41,148 nt of DNA from Gemmataceae bacterium. Its GTDB lineage: Bacteria > Planctomycetota > Planctomycetia > Gemmatales > Gemmataceae. This document shows, piece by piece, positions 8,756-17,951 of the stretch. The DNA lies in NCBI GenBank assembly GCA_009692005.1, contig SHZZ01000032.1, positions 1-41,148 on the forward strand, read 5' to 3'. The notes under the pieces are model-generated. The model ran no database searches and had not been told where the DNA came from. It saw only the letters and a list, made by a program, of their open reading frames with translations. Within the stretch, counting starts at the first letter, position 1. Each line of letters opens with the position of its first letter. A program made the position numbers and the translations under genes.

Positions 8756-8965
8756 TTTTATTCTCAGCCTCGAAATCTTTTCGCCTGTTTTGTTTACGAG
8801 CCGAGAAGAGTGAAAGTTCAGTATTTTCTTGGTTGTTTCAGGAAAAGTTGGGAAAGTAAGCGATTCTTTGGGCCTTGATGCAATGTAAATGTCTTGGGAA
8901 GGTGCCACCAACAGATGGTGAACCGTGGTCTTCACGGGGCTTTGACGCCAAATTCAGGAAAAAAT

Positions 8966-10258
8966 GTGAGCCAGCAAATAAACCTTAACCCAAGAGAAAT
9001 CAGGAAAGTAGTTGTTGCCGGGTTTGTGGGCACCGCCATCGAGTGGTACGACTTCTTTCTTTATGGCGCCGCCGCCGCCCTTGTTTTCAATGAAATCTTT
9101 TTCCCTTCGCTCGATGCCTTTGCCGGCCAATTGGCCTCATTTGCCACATTTGCCGTGGGGTTTTTCGCCCGGCCGGTGGGTGGCATGGTCTTCGGACATT
9201 ATGGCGACCGCATTGGTAGAAAATCGATGCTGGTGATTTCCCTGGCCCTTATGGGGGTGGCGACCTTTCTCATTGGTCTGTTGCCTACCTACAACCAGAT
9301 TGGGATTTGGGCTCCGGTTTTCCTGGTGGCCCTGCGTTTTATTCAGGGCTTTGGCGTCGGTGGAGAGTGGGGAGGAGCGGTGCTGCTGGCGGCGGAACAC
9401 GCCGAGCCGGGCCGCAGAGGCTTTTATGCCAGCTTTATTCAGATGGGCGCTCCCGCCGGACAGTTGCTGGCTTCGGGTGTTTTCGCCGCCTTCGCCGCCT
9501 TGCCCCGCGAGCAATTCCTTGCCTGGGGTTGGCGGGTTCCCTTCTTGTTGGGAATTTTTCTCCTGGCAGTGGGCATGGTAATTCGCTTACGGATCTTGGA
9601 GAGCCCGCTGTTTTCTCGGGTTGCCGCCGCTGGGCCACCACCGAAAATCCCCCTCTTCGAAGTCCTGGCAAAATACCCTAAAAATGTCGTTTTGGCCATG
9701 GGCGCCCGCATGGCCGAAAATGTCTCCTTTTATCTATTCACCGTTTTTATTCTCAGTTACGCCAAAACCATGAAGTTGTTCGACAGCCAGGTAGTTTTGA
9801 ACGCGATGCTGGTCGCCTCGGTTTCGCAGATGATCGGCATCCCGTTTTTCGGCGCGCTGTCGGACAAACTTGGGCGCAGGCCGGTCTACCTGTTCGGCGC
9901 CGCCGGCATGGCCCTGTTTATTTTTCCCTTTTTCACCATGGTGCAAACCGCAAACCCACTGGCGCTGACCTTGGCCCTTTGCATCGGTTTGGGGGTTTTT
10001 CACTCAGCAATGTATGGCCCGCAGGCGGCATTCTTTTCGGAACTGTTCGGAACGCGGGTGCGTTATAGCGGCGCATCGCTGGGGTATCAATTGGCTTCTC
10101 CATTGGCTGGCGGCATCGCACCCATGATTGCCACTTCGCTTTTGCAGTCCTCGGCGGGAAGCCCTTCTCCGGTCGCCTGGTATTTGATTGCCATGGTGGC
10201 AATTACCCTCTTGGCGGTTTATTTTTGCAGGGAAACCTCGAAGGAAGAACTGGGGTAG
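8966..10258 (+). CDS. MFS transporter, metabolite:H+ symporter (MHS) family
   Basis: 430 residues from a GTG start chosen because AGGAA lies 5 nt upstream; an upstream ATG at 8894 would add 24 residues that look non-coding. Twelve hydrophobic segments are readable. Family marks are FVGTAIEWYDFFLYG in helix 1, the loop 2-3 motif GHYGDRIGRK, and RFIQGFGVGGEWGGA in helix 4, all typical of the MHS group (ShiA, KgtP, ProP relatives). A second loop motif SDKLGRRP lies in the C-terminal half. These symporters import organic acids or osmolytes with protons; the substrate cannot be read from sequence. Inner membrane. It stands alone on its strand, with the broken kinase gene 140 nt downstream behind its own promoter. 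Confidence 0.9.
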   Translation: MSQQINLNPREIRKVVVAGFVGTAIEWYDFFLYGAAAALVFNEIFFPSLDAFAGQLASFATFAVGFFARPVGGMVFGHYGDRIGRKSMLVISLALMGVATFLIGLLPTYNQIGIWAPVFLVALRFIQGFGVGGEWGGAVLLAAEHAEPGRRGFYASFIQMGAPAGQLLASGVFAAFAALPREQFLAWGWRVPFLLGIFLLAVGMVIRLRILESPLFSRVAAAGPPPKIPLFEVLAKYPKNVVLAMGARMAENVSFYLFTVFILSYAKTMKLFDSQVVLNAMLVASVSQMIGIPFFGALSDKLGRRPVYLFGAAGMALFIFPFFTMVQTANPLALTLALCIGLGVFHSAMYGPQAAFFSELFGTRVRYSGASLGYQLASPLAGGIAPMIATSLLQSSAGSPSPVAWYLIAMVAITLLAVYFCRETSKEELG

Positions 10259-10284
10259 GGTCCTTTTGGGTAAGAAAAGATCAA

Positions 10285-10325
10285 GGTGATAATTATCACC
10301 ACTCATGATTGGCCATGGGTATAAT
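10285..10325 (+). promoter_or_regulatory. Candidate class II CRP/FNR-type activated promoter
   Basis: A perfect 16-bp palindrome GGTGATAATTATCACC (10285-10300) has the GTGA-N6-TCAC architecture of CRP/FNR-superfamily operators. A perfect -10 hexamer TATAAT lies at 10320-10325 with no recognisable -35. If transcription starts near 10332-10334, the palindrome centre sits about 40-41.5 bp upstream, the classic class II activator position. The leader to the kinase/H-NOX start at 10398 would be about 65 nt. The remaining 10259-10397 sequence shows nothing else. Confidence 0.55.
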
Positions 10326-10397
10326 CCTAAAGTTTCTGCAGCTTCTGAGGCGATTGGATTTCCCCACATCCCGCAGGTTGCTAATTGGCGTATTTCC

Positions 10398-11541
10398 ATG
10401 CATGGATTAATTTTTCTCGAGTTGTAAAGGTTTGTGGATAAAAAAGCAGGCCCAAAAGCCTGGGGCGCTTTATTTACCGAAGCGAATTTGGCCTTTAAAC
10501 CGTATGTCGCCATCAAAGTCTATCCGGATGAGGAAGTTTTAGCCCTAATTGGCGCCACCTGCCGAATTTTCAAACAGCCCAAGGAAAAAGTTGAAACCGT
10601 TTCTTACAGATCAGATGGTATTTCCAATCCGCCAGGCAACGAAAATGGGTCGCCGAGTTCCGAAGAATATGCCTTTTTAAAACCCCCAATGGAATCAGGA
10701 GAATTGGGCGCGATAGGGCACTACAGAATTTTGCATGCCCTTGGAAAAGGGGGCATGGGCATTGTTTTCCGAGCGGTCGATGTTCGCTTGAAACGGGTGG
10801 TGGCTTTAAAAATATTGGAGCCCAGTTACGCTAATGAAGCGCCAATGAAACAGCGTTTTCTTCGGGAAGCTCGGGCCATGGCCGCCATTAAAAGCGAATA
10901 TGTAATTTCCATTTATGAAGTGAATGAAATAGAGGAAATGCCCTTTTTGGTGATGGAATTTCTTGAGGGAAGTTCCCTGGAAACCCAGCTACAAGGAGGT
11001 AGGAAACTTGCCTTTTTCCCAGGTGATGAAAATCGGGAAAGAGGTTTGCATCGGTCTGGCAGCCGCCCACGCCAAGGGATTGATTCATCGAGACATCAAC
11101 CCGTCCAACTTGTGGCTGGAAAAGCCGCATGGCCGCGTCAAAATCCTCGACTTTGGCCTGGCCAGAAGTAATGCCGACACCGTTGAAATAGCCAAGGTGG
11201 GTGAAATTCTGGGAACACCGCCCTTCATGGCGCCAGAACAAGCCTACGGTAACCCCCTGGATTTCCACACCGATTTGTTTAGCCTCGGTTGTGTTTTGTA
11301 TTGGCTTACCACAGGCGTCCTCCCCTTCCAGGCAAAAGATGACTTTTCCACCTTGGTGGCATTGTCAAAAGACAAATCTCCTTCGCCCAAGTCGATCTGC
11401 AAGGATCTGCCTGAGGAATTTTCCGATCTGGTTCTTTGGCTACTGGAAAAAGTCCCGACTGAGCGGCCGGAATCTGCCATGGCCGTTTTTGACAAGCTGT
11501 CTGAAATCGAAACCAGGATGGCCAATGAATCCAAGGGGTGA
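10398..11541 (+). pseudogene. Broken gene: truncated H-NOX (heme NO-binding) domain fused to a Ser/Thr protein kinase
   Basis: From ATG 10398 the frame reads MHGLIFLEL, an in-frame TAA (10425-10427), then RFVDKKAGPKAW and, later, VYPDEEVLALIGA. This is the N-terminus of the HNOB/H-NOX family. Homology stops near residue 65, before the region that holds the proximal heme His and the Y-S-R motif, so heme binding is not expected. A 40-residue linker leads to a kinase domain: Gly loop GKGGMGIVF, VALKIL (Lys), then HRDINPSN, DFGLA and APEQ. The kinase needs a shift of one base near 11008-11015; one extra T in TTTTT restores RKLAFSQVMKIG. The invariant Lys of HRDxKxxN is Asn. A GTG at 10434, with AAAGG 4 nt before it, could restart translation after the stop. 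There is no transmembrane segment or C-terminal extension. Confidence 0.72.
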
Positions 11542-11732
11542 GGCTGAATCCCGGTTCTTTTCAAATCCCGAGAATGGAGAAAGGTGAAAGTGCGGGCGCC
11601 GCTTCGAGGCCATCATTCATTAAGGAGATAACGAAATTGTTGGATAATTTAAGGGAAAATCACCATTCCTTTGCCAGGGTCGCTTTTTCAAAACCCCGCT
11701 CGTCAACCTATTTCCCTGTAAATTGTGTAGTT

Positions 11733-11760
11733 TTGTTAAGAAAAACCGGGTATCTATTAA
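11733..11760 (+). promoter_or_regulatory. Promoter candidate for the orphan DUF1501 gene
   Basis: TTGTTA (11733-11738), 16 nt, TATTAA (11755-11760) gives a start near 11767 and a leader of about 30 nt that contains the gene's GGAGG. The rest of the 255-nt gap (11542-11796) is A/T-rich, with no gene or hairpin that I can support. Confidence 0.35.
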
Positions 11761-11796
11761 GAAAAGTTAGGATGCCGCCCAGTGGAGGGAATTGCC

Positions 11797-13231
11797 ATGC
11801 TGACCCTTTTAGGAAACACCCGGCGATTTTGCAACGGCGTCACCCGGCGGGATTGTCTTACTGCCGGAGCCTTGTCCGTCCTCGGCGGTGGGTTCAACTT
11901 GCCCGCCCTCCTGGCCTCGGAAGAGCGCCAACCAATCCGGGCCAAGGCGAAAAATGTCATTCTCCTTTACCTGCATGGCGGGGCTCCCACCCAGGATATG
12001 TTTGATTTGAAGCCAAACGCTCCGGTGGAAATCCGTGGCGAGTTCAAACCGATCGCCACCAAAGTTCCCGGGATTCAAATTTGCGAACACCTGCCAAAAA
12101 TGGCCTCATGGATCGACCATTGCGCCTTGGTCCGCTCGGTGCACCACAAGGCTGGCTGCCATAATACTCTGCCCGGCTTTTCCGGTAGCGAGCAAGCGGT
12201 CGATATCAACGATCCCAATCCTAAAGACAGTTTCCCCCCTGGCATGGGTTCCGTGGTGGAATTTTTGAAACCCCATGGAATTGAGATTCCTCACTACATG
12301 GCGGTTCCGAATTATCTTGGTTGGGGCTGGGCCTTGCGGCGGCCCGGCCCCTGGGGCGGATTTCTAGGCCGGAGGTTCGACCCGGTCTGCGGCGAATACA
12401 AGCCCCTGCTCGATCCCAAACCAGGCGAGGGACGCCGTCCCATGTGGCTCGGCGCGCCTTTCCTTGCCGATACCAACCTGCGGCCCGAAATCACTCTCGA
12501 CCGCCTCAAATCCCGCCGGTCTCTTGTAGAGCAGTTGGATTACCAGCAGCAAAAGCTGGAATCGCAGGCCGCCCCCGATTCCTATTCCCGCGTCAGCAAA
12601 AGGGCCTATTCCCTTCTCACTGGCAGCAAAATGAAATCTGCCTTCAACCTCGAACAAGAAGATCCCAAGCTTTGGGACCGCTATGGCCGCCATGTGGTTG
12701 GCTCCAGCACCTTGATCGCCCGACGGTTAATCGAAGCGGGCGTGCGCTTCGTGGATGTTTACTGGGATGGCTACAGCTATCGCGCCCCCAATAATAATCT
12801 CGACCCTTACTGGGACACGCATTCCAATAATTTCGTTCAGCTCAAGCAGGCGAATTTGCCCAACCTGGATCAGACCTACACCACCTTATTGGCCGATCTG
12901 AAGGAGCGCGGACTGCTGGAAGAAACGCTGGTGGTGATGATGAGCGATTTTGGCCGCACCCCCCGGGTGAACGGCGCGGCTGGCCGTGACCACTGGACCG
13001 ATTGCTACACGGTGGTGTTCGCGGGCGCGGGAATCAAGGGAGGCGCGGTGTGTGGCGCCAGCGACGGTCAGGCGGCCTATGTCAAGGACCGGCCAGTCCG
13101 CCCCGCTGACATTTGTTCAACCATTTACCGCTTAATGGGGATTTCCCCGGAGACGCTCATTCGCGACCGTTCCGGCCAGCCCCGGGCCATTTCCCACGGG
13201 GGGGGAGCCAATCCGCGAGATTCTCGCCTGA
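11797..13231 (+). CDS. DUF1501 family protein, Tat-exported, frameshifted at a G8 run near the C-terminus
   Basis: ATG 11797 is chosen for GGAGG 8 nt upstream. The N-terminus holds a Tat-like signal (VTRRDCLTAG), then the DUF1501 (sulfatase-like fold) landmarks YLHGGAPTQDMFD, RGEFKPIAT, a His-rich region, DFGRTPRVNGAAGRDHW and GAGIKGG. The frame stays open to 13611, but its last 130 residues lie antisense to the next gene and look random. Removing one G from the run 13198-13205 gives SHGGEPIREILA and a stop at 13229-13231, the normal DUF1501 ending. So the gene is either misread by one base or has a very recent frameshift. DUF1501 proteins usually pair with DUF1549/1553 cytochromes; this one has no such partner. 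Function unknown. It converges on the next gene with 5 nt between stops. Confidence 0.85.
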
Positions 13232-13236
13232 TTTTC

Positions 13237-14037
13237 TCAGTTCTTTTGCTGCGAAAAGAGCCAGCGGTGCATGGCCGGGTCGGCGTAAGCCCGGTTCCAG
13301 GAATCGTGCCCGACATCGGGGTATTCCGTGTACTTGGGGGTGGCGCCAGCCTTTTTCAAGGCTGCGATCATGTTGCGCGAGCGATCAGGCGGCACGGCAG
13401 TATCCTTGCTGCCATGAAATGCCCAAACAGGAATCTTGGCCGCCTTGGCCGCCGTCTTTTCATCCCCGCCGCCACACACCGGCGCCGCCGCCGCGAAGCG
13501 CTCCGGCCAACGGCTGATCAGGTCCCAGGCGCCATACCCGCCCATCGACAGCCCCGTGACATAAACGCGCTTGGCATCAATGGGATATTCTTTTTGCACC
13601 TTATCCAGTAGCTGATAAAGCAGCGCGAACGATTCGCTTGGCTCCTCGGGCATGGCGTGCGCCTTGGCGCTCCAGTTGACCTCGACCCATTTTTTCCCAT
13701 TGGGGCATTGCGGCGCGATCAGGAAACACGGGTTGGTTTTTCTCGCCTCGGCGCTGGCAAAATCCTTCACCCCATGAACCAGTTGCGCTTCGTTGTCGGA
13801 ACCCCGCTCACCCGCGCCATGCAGGAATATCACCAGCGGATATTTTTTTCCCTCTTCGGTTTTCACAGGCTGCATGAAGCGGTAAGAGAGTTTCTTTCCC
13901 TTGGATTCGATGGTTTCCCTGGAAAGCAGCTTTCTCCATTCCATGTCCGGCCTCCCCTTTTTTTGCTCTTGTGCCTGAGTGAACTGGGACAAAATCCCCA
14001 GGGCAGTCAGCGCCATGATCCAAGTTGTTGCTTTCAT
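13237..14037 (-). CDS. Secreted alpha/beta hydrolase (predicted peptidase / feruloyl- or PHB-depolymerase-like esterase)
   Basis: 266 residues from ATG 14037, preceded by AGGAG; the frame runs open to 14526, but the signal peptide (residues 1-22, ending TQAQ) fixes this start. Catalytic triad candidates are Ser164 in GLSMGG, Asp212 in SKDTAVP and His244 in VGHDSW. FLHGAGERG forms the oxyanion loop. The sequence matches the COG4099-type predicted peptidases, many of which act as esterases on plant-wall esters or polyesters. It is divergent from another hydrolase gene across a 149-nt gap. Confidence 0.85.
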   Translation of the reverse strand: MKATTWIMALTALGILSQFTQAQEQKKGRPDMEWRKLLSRETIESKGKKLSYRFMQPVKTEEGKKYPLVIFLHGAGERGSDNEAQLVHGVKDFASAEARKTNPCFLIAPQCPNGKKWVEVNWSAKAHAMPEEPSESFALLYQLLDKVQKEYPIDAKRVYVTGLSMGGYGAWDLISRWPERFAAAAPVCGGGDEKTAAKAAKIPVWAFHGSKDTAVPPDRSRNMIAALKKAGATPKYTEYPDVGHDSWNRAYADPAMHRWLFSQQKN

Positions 14038-14134
14038 TGCCTCTCCTGACAAGGTGATCCAGTGGGCGTTTTTTAGCACATCCCGCGGGCCGGGGCCACA
14101 TGCAATTGAAACTTTTTTCTTGGCAAGGAAAACC

Positions 14135-14151
14135 GCGAGGATTAATCTCGC
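14135..14151. promoter_or_regulatory. Near-perfect palindrome between the two divergent hydrolase genes
   Basis: GCGAGGATTAATCTCGC contains the exact 8-bp palindrome GATTAATC, with GCGA/TCGC arms offset by one base. It lies 36 nt upstream of the plus-strand hydrolase, overlapping a weak promoter-like pair (TTGGCA, 17 nt, TAATCT), and could be an operator. Confidence 0.35.
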
Positions 14152-14186
14152 TGCCTGGTAAATGCTTCGTTTCACGAGTAAACACC

Positions 14187-15350
14187 ATGCGAAAAAATCC
14201 CGTGGCCTTGTTGATCGCTCTGCTGGCATTCCCCATTCCGGCTTTTGCCGATGTTTGGGACATGCCGGCCTTGAAAAAAACCATTGTGGAACCCTCTTGG
14301 GGCGAAACCACAAATGGCGTGAAAGAGGTTTATTACCCGGGTGAAAAGTACCAGGGAAAAGCGACCCGGGTCTTTGCCTACTACGGAAAACCCGAAGGGA
14401 AGGGACCTTTTCCCACCATGCTGCTGGTGCATGGCGGCGGTGGCAAGGCCTTCCCCAATTGGGTAAAACACTGGGTCGGCCGGGGCTACTGCGCCCTGGC
14501 CATGGACCTGGCGGGAAACGGGCCAAAGGGCAGGTTGCCTGATGGCGGCCCAGGGCAGGGCGATGACACCAAGTTCAAAAATTTCAACAACGGCCCACAG
14601 ACCGATATGTGGACCTACCAGGCGGTGGCTGCCATTGTTCGAGGCCACAATTTATTGAAGTCGTTTTCTGAAGTGGATACCAACCGCGTAGGCGTGACCG
14701 GGATCAGTTGGGGCGGATATTTGACTTGCATCGTGGCCGGCCTGGATGACCGCTTGAAGGCCGCGGTCCCGGTCTATGGCTGCGGTTTCCTGCAGGATAA
14801 TAGCGCCTGGAAGGCCAATTATTTTGACAAAATGGACCCCGCCACACGGGATAAGTGGGTCAAGGCCTTCGACCCATCGCAGTACCTTCCCGGCGTGAAA
14901 TGCCCCATTATGTTTTTGAATGGCACCAATGACTTTGCCTACCCGCTGGATAGTTATTTAAAGTGTTTTAACCTGGTGAAGTCGGAAAAAATCCTTTCGG
15001 TGCGGGTACGGCTGCCGCACGGCCACATCTGGACCTTTAAAGAAGTCGACACTTTCATCGATTCGCACTTGAAGGGGGAAAAACCTTTGGTGGCGCTTAC
15101 CAGTATGATCGTGACTGATAGTAAAGTTTTCATTCAATTCCCAGCTCCGGTAAAAGTGGTCAAAGGGCAATTGCATTACGCCCTGGCCGAGGGCCCCTGG
15201 CAAAAACGGGAATGGAAAACCCTGCCGGCTGAAATCGAAGTGGGAAAGGTGTCCGCGCCGCTGCCCAAGCAAAAGCCACTGGTCTTTTTTCTTTCCGTAG
15301 TGGACGAACGCGGCGTGGAAACCAGTTCCCCCCACCAGGTGCGGGAATGA
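14187..15350 (+). CDS. Secreted alpha/beta hydrolase (acetyl xylan esterase / dienelactone hydrolase-like)
   Basis: 387 residues with a clear signal peptide (MRKNP, then a hydrophobic run to AFA-DV). ATG 14187 is chosen because the signal peptide starts there; the ribosome binding site is weak (CGAG). The core shows LLVHGGGG (oxyanion region), Ser174 in GISWGG, Asp249 in NGTNDFAYP and a His in LPHGH (278 or 280). About 90 residues after the hydrolase domain form a beta-rich tail (KVFIQFPAPVKVVKG, HYALAEGPW) that may be a small carbohydrate-binding or sandwich module. Likely a periplasmic carbohydrate esterase; the substrate is not visible. Confidence 0.85.
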   Translation: MRKNPVALLIALLAFPIPAFADVWDMPALKKTIVEPSWGETTNGVKEVYYPGEKYQGKATRVFAYYGKPEGKGPFPTMLLVHGGGGKAFPNWVKHWVGRGYCALAMDLAGNGPKGRLPDGGPGQGDDTKFKNFNNGPQTDMWTYQAVAAIVRGHNLLKSFSEVDTNRVGVTGISWGGYLTCIVAGLDDRLKAAVPVYGCGFLQDNSAWKANYFDKMDPATRDKWVKAFDPSQYLPGVKCPIMFLNGTNDFAYPLDSYLKCFNLVKSEKILSVRVRLPHGHIWTFKEVDTFIDSHLKGEKPLVALTSMIVTDSKVFIQFPAPVKVVKGQLHYALAEGPWQKREWKTLPAEIEVGKVSAPLPKQKPLVFFLSVVDERGVETSSPHQVRE

Positions 15351-15455
15351 GTTTTGACCTGATGATTTAAAGAATTCAACCCCGGAACTTGAACGGAAGG
15401 CTCGGAAGAAAAGGAAATCCCACTTTACGATTTGGCTTTATTTAAGTGAAAACAA

Positions 15456-15484
15456 TTGCGAAAGCTGTGTAAAAATGGTATTGA
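15456..15484 (+). promoter_or_regulatory. Weak promoter candidate for the DUF1549/DUF1501/PPC operon
   Basis: TTGCGA (15456-15461), 17 nt, TATTGA (15479-15484). It is the best fit in the 189-nt gap 15351-15539, but the -10 is poor. The gap holds no hairpin terminator that I can see. Confidence 0.28.
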
Positions 15485-15539
15485 ATAGGTAGTAGTATCC
15501 TGCCTTGTCCGCCTTTAAAATCCCACCGGGAGGCGGTTT

Positions 15540-17927
15540 TTGTTAACGATTTTGACGGCATCCATGATGTTCCTTGCCGACGGACAGGAGTCCTTGCGGG
15601 CTGTTCCTCCGTCGTTTGACCTTTCTGGTCCAGGCCAGTACGCCACCGTGCGCGTGGAAGGGTTATCCGCCCAAGGAAATCCCGTCGACTTTTCCAGCGA
15701 AGCGGCGATAGAGGTGGAAAATCCAGGCATCGCCATGATTTTCCAGGGCCGGGTTTACTCTTTGGCCGCGGGGAATACCGCCTTGAGAATCAGGGCGAAC
15801 AACCAAGAAATTAAAGTACCCGTTCGAGTAGGCGCCGTTGCCCCCCCGGTTCCCGCCTTTGAGCAGGATATTCTTCCCTTGTTATCACGCCATCATTGCA
15901 ATTCCTCCGGCTGCCATGGCAAGGCAGAAGGGCAAAATGGATTCAAGCTTTCCGTGTTTGGCTCCGACCCCGAGGCCGATTACGAATCCCTGGCTTTTGA
16001 AGCACGCGGACGGCGGATTTTGCAAACGGGTTCAGGCGATAGTTTAATGGTCAAGAAAATGTCCGGCCGGATGGCTCACGGCGGCGGTTCCAGGATTCCT
16101 TCCTCCCATCCCGATTACCAAACCGTGCTACGCTGGATCTCCTCCGGGGCAAAACAATCCGACCCCAGCCGACCTGCGGTCGGCTCCATCCGCATCGACC
16201 CTCCCCAGGCAACCGTGGGTTCCGGGACCACCAGAAAGTTGCAGGTATTCGCACGCAACGCCAACGGCACAGAAAAAGAAATCACCGCACATTGCAGGTT
16301 CTATTCCAACCAGGAATCCCTGGCCTTGGTCGATCAGCACGGAACCGTGACCATGGGAAACCTGCCTGGCGAGGCGGTGGTCGTGGCCACCTACATAGAC
16401 AAGACTGCGGTTTTCCGGGCGGAGATCCCGCGCCAGGGAAGTTTCCAACCCGGCACGGCCAATGCCGGTTGGATTGACCTGCCCATTTATCAGAAGCTGG
16501 CGCGTTTGAAAATCCCCAAATCGCCCCGCTGTTCCGACGAAGATTTTTTGCGCAGGGCTTACCTCGATTTAATTGGCCAACTGCCCACCCCCGAGGAGGC
16601 CCGGCGGTTTATTAACAACAAATCCGCCAACAAGCGGGCGCAACTGGCGGATGAACTGTTGGAGCGCCCGGAATACGCTGACTTGTGGGCCCTGATCTGG
16701 AGTGATCTTTTGCGGGTGGATCGGCAGGCCTTGGGGATGAAAAATGCCTATGCCTATTATCGCTGGATACAACGCGCCTTTGCCTCCAATAAGCCGCTGG
16801 ATGAATTCGCCCGCGAGTTGATTTCCGCCCAGGGAAGCCTGGCGAATAATCCCCAGGCGGCGCTTTTTAAAGTAGTCAGCAAGCCGGGGGAAATTTCCTC
16901 CACCGCCTCGCAGGTGTTTCTCGGCAGGCGCATCACTTGCGCCGAGTGCCATCACCATCCCTTCGACCGCTGGAGCCAGTCTGATTACCTGGGCATGCAG
17001 TCGTTTTTCACCGGGCTGCAATGGAAGTCGCAAGGGAAAGTGGAAATGCTCTCCAGCGGCGCGACCACGCCGGGATCAAGCGCGCGGATCAAAAGGCAGG
17101 TATTTGCCTACGCGCTTGGGGAAGCGATGCCGGACAAGCAACCCCAAGGGGATGGGCGGGCTCTGGTCGCACAGTGGATGACCAAGCCGACAAACCCGTT
17201 TTTTGCCCAGGCCATGGCCAACCGGATTTGGGCGCATTTCCTGGGGCGCGGCCTAGTGGACCCGGTGGATGATATGCGCGACACCAATCCGCCGACGCAC
17301 GGAACCCTGCTCGATGATCTGGCCAAGTATTTGATTACAAACCGCTTCGACCAAAAGGCCCTGATTCGGGCTCTGGTTTTATCCGATGCCTACCAGCGTT
17401 CCTCGGCGGTGTTGCCGGGCAACGAAGGGGACGAATGGAACTATTCGCGATATCCTTTAAAGCCAATAATGGCGGAAGTGCTGCTGGATGCGATTTCCTC
17501 GGCGACGGAGGTACCGGAGATTTTTCCCGGAATGCCTTACGGCACGCGAGCCACCCAGCTTTGGGACAGCCGCCAGGGGAATTATTTTCTCAAGGTGCAT
17601 GGGCGCCCGGCGCGAGTCAGTTCCTGTTCCTGTGAAAGGCTGAAAGAGGGAAACATCGCCAGTGTGCTGCATGAGCTGAATTCCCCCGGACTGCAAAGGA
17701 AGCTTAGCCATGCCAACGGGCGGGTGGCTCGCCTGGCGCAATCCCCGGCGACCGCGCCTGAAAAAGTCGATGAACTCTACCTGGCTTTTTTATCCCGCAT
17801 ACCCTCGCCTGAGGAGCGGGAAACCGCCGTGAAGTCCCTGGATAACTCCAAAGGATCGGCGAAAGAGAATTGGGAAGACTTGGCCTGGAGTTTGATGAAC
17901 TCCGTGGAATTTTTGTTCAACCATTAA
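15540..17927 (+). CDS. Planctomycete cytochrome (PSCyt) with Ig-like domains, DUF1549 and DUF1553
   Basis: 795 residues from TTG 15540: GGGAGG lies 6 nt upstream and an in-frame stop (15516) rules out a longer form. The N-terminal 14 residues are a short hydrophobic export signal. Then come an Ig-like (BIG2-type) segment (about 20-95), a heme-binding region with CNSSGCH near residue 120 (a CX4CH spacing common in this family), a second Ig-like segment (about 215-300), DUF1549 (about 305-500) with a second heme motif CAECHHHPFDRW near 467, and DUF1553 (about 545-790). The role is thought to be periplasmic electron transfer linked to polysaccharide breakdown, but it is not proven for any close relative I can name. 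It is the first gene of a three-gene operon. Confidence 0.88.
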   Translation: MLTILTASMMFLADGQESLRAVPPSFDLSGPGQYATVRVEGLSAQGNPVDFSSEAAIEVENPGIAMIFQGRVYSLAAGNTALRIRANNQEIKVPVRVGAVAPPVPAFEQDILPLLSRHHCNSSGCHGKAEGQNGFKLSVFGSDPEADYESLAFEARGRRILQTGSGDSLMVKKMSGRMAHGGGSRIPSSHPDYQTVLRWISSGAKQSDPSRPAVGSIRIDPPQATVGSGTTRKLQVFARNANGTEKEITAHCRFYSNQESLALVDQHGTVTMGNLPGEAVVVATYIDKTAVFRAEIPRQGSFQPGTANAGWIDLPIYQKLARLKIPKSPRCSDEDFLRRAYLDLIGQLPTPEEARRFINNKSANKRAQLADELLERPEYADLWALIWSDLLRVDRQALGMKNAYAYYRWIQRAFASNKPLDEFARELISAQGSLANNPQAALFKVVSKPGEISSTASQVFLGRRITCAECHHHPFDRWSQSDYLGMQSFFTGLQWKSQGKVEMLSSGATTPGSSARIKRQVFAYALGEAMPDKQPQGDGRALVAQWMTKPTNPFFAQAMANRIWAHFLGRGLVDPVDDMRDTNPPTHGTLLDDLAKYLITNRFDQKALIRALVLSDAYQRSSAVLPGNEGDEWNYSRYPLKPIMAEVLLDAISSATEVPEIFPGMPYGTRATQLWDSRQGNYFLKVHGRPARVSSCSCERLKEGNIASVLHELNSPGLQRKLSHANGRVARLAQSPATAPEKVDELYLAFLSRIPSPEERETAVKSLDNSKGSAKENWEDLAWSLMNSVEFLFNH

Positions 17928-17951
17928 AACGGGTTTGGCAAGGAGGTTGAC

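Noticed and set aside
11000-11020. Programmed +1 ribosomal frameshift in the kinase gene
   Set aside because: No slippery stop-codon context or stimulatory hairpin is seen, and the gene already carries a nonsense codon and a truncated domain, so decay or read error is simpler.
13232-13611. C-terminal 130 residues of the 11797 frame as a real domain
   Set aside because: They follow a G8 run, are antisense to the esterase gene, and have Arg/Gly-rich random composition; the expected DUF1501 ending lies in the next frame.
14038-14526. N-terminal extension of the minus-strand esterase
   Set aside because: A good signal peptide and AGGAG mark ATG 14037, and the extension overlaps the divergent hydrolase gene.
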